The notes under the pieces were generated by a model. The model did not search any database. It was given only the letters and a program-made list of their open reading frames with translations, and had not been told where the DNA came from. From Candidatus Zixiibacteriota bacterium (GTDB lineage Bacteria > Zixibacteria > MSB-5A5 > JAABVY01): a stretch of 7,537 nt of DNA. A program made the position numbers and the translations under genes. The stretch is taken from assembly GCA_014730285.1 (NCBI GenBank), contig WJIM01000322.1:1-7537 (forward strand). The letters run 5' to 3'. Below, in pieces: positions 6,548-7,537 of this stretch. The first letter of the stretch is position 1, and each line of letters begins with the position of its first letter.

Positions 6548-7147
6548 CTAATAGATATAATATCCCAGCCCGATCATAAACCTGAGTTCATCCCCCCATG
6601 GCTTAATCTCCGTTCGATCTTTCAAACCATAATAATTTGCATCCAGGCTGAACTCAGCCGATAGATTTGAGGTCAGAAATTCGCTATAACCCAGCCCGTA
6701 CTTGAACTGAATATCCCCGCCAATTTCGCCGATCCAAAACACATTCGACAGCCTTAAACTCAAAAACCTGCGATGACCATACAGATTAATGTAATAACGC
6801 ACCCCCACACCAAAACCGAACAAATCTACACCCGAATAATGCCCTGAGTGCTTTTCTAATTGCAGGACAGCACCCACCGCGAATCCATGATGATAGAAAT
6901 AATAAATATCCGGCGCGAGCACGAAATCCATCTTTGTATCCCCGCTGAATTCATCCTCACTAAAACGCATTAGCATCTGGCCTCCCACCGATAATGCATT
7001 CATCCGGGTTGGGTTAGGATGATACTCAAATGCGGAACTTATCTCATCACCCTCAGAATTTTCCTCGTTGTTAGCGGCATCCTGTGAATACAGCATGGCT
7101 GTGCCGAGAAAAATCACCAGCACACACGCCAGCACACTTTTCATCAT
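6548..7147 (-). CDS. Small outer-membrane beta-barrel-like protein (first of a pair)
   Basis: A 199-aa exported protein of unknown function. The signal peptide covers about residues 1-22 (MMKS, Val/Leu core, LYSQ|DA). An acidic linker follows (NNEENSEGDE), then barrel-like strands: LSVGGQMLMRF, MDFVLAPDIYYFY, FAVGAVLQLE, FGFGVGVRYYI, FLSLRLSNVFW, DIQFKYGLGYSEFL, LSAEFSLDANYYG and a terminal RFMIGLGYYIY with a C-terminal aromatic. It is a paralogue of the 188-aa protein, sharing VGG, the Y-P-YFxxPGxAxGA stretch, the G-G-YY strand and the closing xGLxxxIY. Two adjacent ATGs (7147 and 7144) are possible; the GGGAGG site is 4 nt before the first and 7 nt before the second. It is the promoter-proximal gene of the pair, behind the 7204-7233 promoter. 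Confidence 0.88.
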   Translation of the reverse strand: MMKSVLACVLVIFLGTAMLYSQDAANNEENSEGDEISSAFEYHPNPTRMNALSVGGQMLMRFSEDEFSGDTKMDFVLAPDIYYFYHHGFAVGAVLQLEKHSGHYSGVDLFGFGVGVRYYINLYGHRRFLSLRLSNVFWIGEIGGDIQFKYGLGYSEFLTSNLSAEFSLDANYYGLKDRTEIKPWGDELRFMIGLGYYIY

Positions 7148-7203
7148 AATACCTCCCGCGTGATTATTATTTTTGCCAATCAGCTTTCTTGTGGTTGCAC
7201 TTT

Positions 7204-7233
7204 AAAATAAACTAACTGACAATAAATTGTCAA
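7204..7233 (-). promoter_or_regulatory. Candidate promoter of the barrel-protein pair
   Basis: TTGACA at 7228-7233 on the minus strand is followed after 18 bp by TATTTT (7204-7209), then AAAG. The start codon lies about 57 nt further on. This is the best of three TTGACA-N18 candidates in the window. It is correctly placed downstream of the terminator at 7315-7347. Confidence 0.5.
7217..7232. promoter_or_regulatory. Perfect palindrome over the -35, operator-like
   Basis: TGACAATAAATTGTCA has 7-bp perfect arms around a 2-bp centre and overlaps the -35 of the barrel-pair promoter. A dimeric regulator binding here would block polymerase. The palindrome is seen directly; its use as an operator is inference, and it may arise partly from the -35 consensus itself. 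Confidence 0.35.
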
Positions 7234-7314
7234 TCCTTAAAAGGATACAATGCGAATTTTATCAATTAAGTGGGGGTATGAATTATCTTCCGTTTTTACT
7301 CCTGTAATAAAAAG

Positions 7315-7347
7315 TTGCCCGTCTTTATATAGACGGGCAATTTTTTT
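7315..7347. terminator. Bidirectional rho-independent terminator
   Basis: The 10-bp perfect stem TTGCCCGTCT/AGACGGGCAA encloses a 6-nt loop (7325-7330). Seven T residues follow on the plus strand. On the minus strand the stem is followed by CTTTTT (7309-7314), so it also terminates the upstream minus-strand gene ending at 7461. Confidence 0.9.
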
Positions 7348-7373
7348 GCAGTATGTGGTCTTCTACTTCGTAA

Positions 7374-7416
7374 TGCAGGGTCTTGATCCCGATTCTATCG
7401 GGATTGTGACCCTGCA
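7374..7416. repeat. REP-like intergenic palindrome
   Basis: The arms TGCAGGGTC...ATCCCGAT and ATCGGGAT...GACCCTGCA are 20 nt each, complementary except for a 3-nt internal mismatch, around a TCT loop. No T-tract follows on either strand, so it is not a classical terminator. It lies in the 3' untranslated region of the gene ending at 7461, before the 7315-7347 terminator. The form suggests a dispersed repetitive palindrome; copy number cannot be judged here. Confidence 0.7.
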
Positions 7417-7460
7417 CTCATTTCTTTAATCGGAAGTTTTCATAACTTACATCGTTCTTG

Positions 7461-7537
7461 CTATTCTCTTCCAAACAAATATTTAAGGCCGACCCTGAGA
7501 TCAACCAGCGTCGTGCTGTTGTCCTCGGTGAAGATCA
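7461..7537 (-). CDS. C-terminal end of a probable outer-membrane beta-barrel protein (partial)
   Basis: The frame open at the right edge gives 24 residues before a TAG stop at 7461-7463. They read ...TTLVDLRVGLKYLFGRE, an alternating final beta-strand with Gly and aromatics, typical of the last strand of opacity- or OmpA-like barrels. The 5' part lies outside the window. It would make a third small barrel-type gene on the same strand, separated from the pair by a terminator. Family assignment rests on the last strand alone. Confidence 0.6.
   Translation of the reverse strand, partial: IFTEDNSTTLVDLRVGLKYLFGRE

Larger units (their letters stand above)
7148..7460. other. 313-bp non-coding gap between barrel-type genes
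   Basis: Reading the minus strand, the gap holds the 3' region of the upstream gene with a REP-like palindrome, then the bidirectional terminator, then the promoter with its palindrome, and the leader of the 199-aa gene. No convincing plus-strand gene is present. Confidence 0.8.

Noticed and set aside
7278..7307. Plus-strand 9-codon frame MNYLPFLLL ahead of the terminator, like a leader peptide
   Set aside because: The G-run is only about 1 nt from the ATG, and no plus-strand gene follows the hairpin, so attenuation makes no sense here.
7250..7429. Plus-strand frame of about 59 aa starting after AAAAGGATACA
   Set aside because: It runs straight through the terminator stem and the REP-like palindrome, so it is not a plausible gene.

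Overview
All recognisable genes in this window lie on the minus strand, so gene order reads from high to low coordinates. The assemblage suggests an uncultured member of the FCB supergroup, possibly a Zixibacteria-like lineage. The grounds are a secreted protein with a type IX secretion (T9SS) type-A C-terminal sorting tail, a Cys-rich ACC/DGSC repeat protein with an N-terminal domain I associate with Planctomycetes and Zixibacteria-type genomes, and small outer-membrane barrel proteins. The phylum is inference; no rRNA or marker tree is possible from this window.

Layout from the right: (i) the last 24 codons of an outer-membrane barrel-like gene, ending at 7461; (ii) a 313-bp gap (7148-7460) holding a REP-like palindrome, a bidirectional terminator, and a promoter overlapped by a perfect 7-bp palindrome; (iii) two tightly coupled paralogous small beta-barrel proteins, 199 and 188 aa; (iv) a yebC-ruvC-ruvA operon with overlapping ends, coding for a translation/regulatory factor and the resolvase and branch-migration subunits of Holliday-junction processing, with no ruvB after ruvA; (v) a 174-bp imperfect inverted-repeat element (3819-3992) filling the gap after ruvA; (vi) a 519-aa secreted multidomain protein with a T9SS tail; (vii) a 230-bp gap; (viii) a very large Cys-rich secreted protein that starts at 2004 and is still open at the left edge (668 codons visible).

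The most notable item is the Cys-rich protein. It has a signal peptide, a domain of about 210 aa, ten tandem Cys-rich units arranged as a duplicated super-block (1-4 and 5-9) plus one further unit, and then, at the very edge, the beginning of a second copy of the N-terminal domain. Calcium-loop-like DxDGDG segments close each super-block. Function is unknown; surface or extracellular structural, adhesive or binding roles are inference only. The window has no tRNA, rRNA, CRISPR array or transposase.
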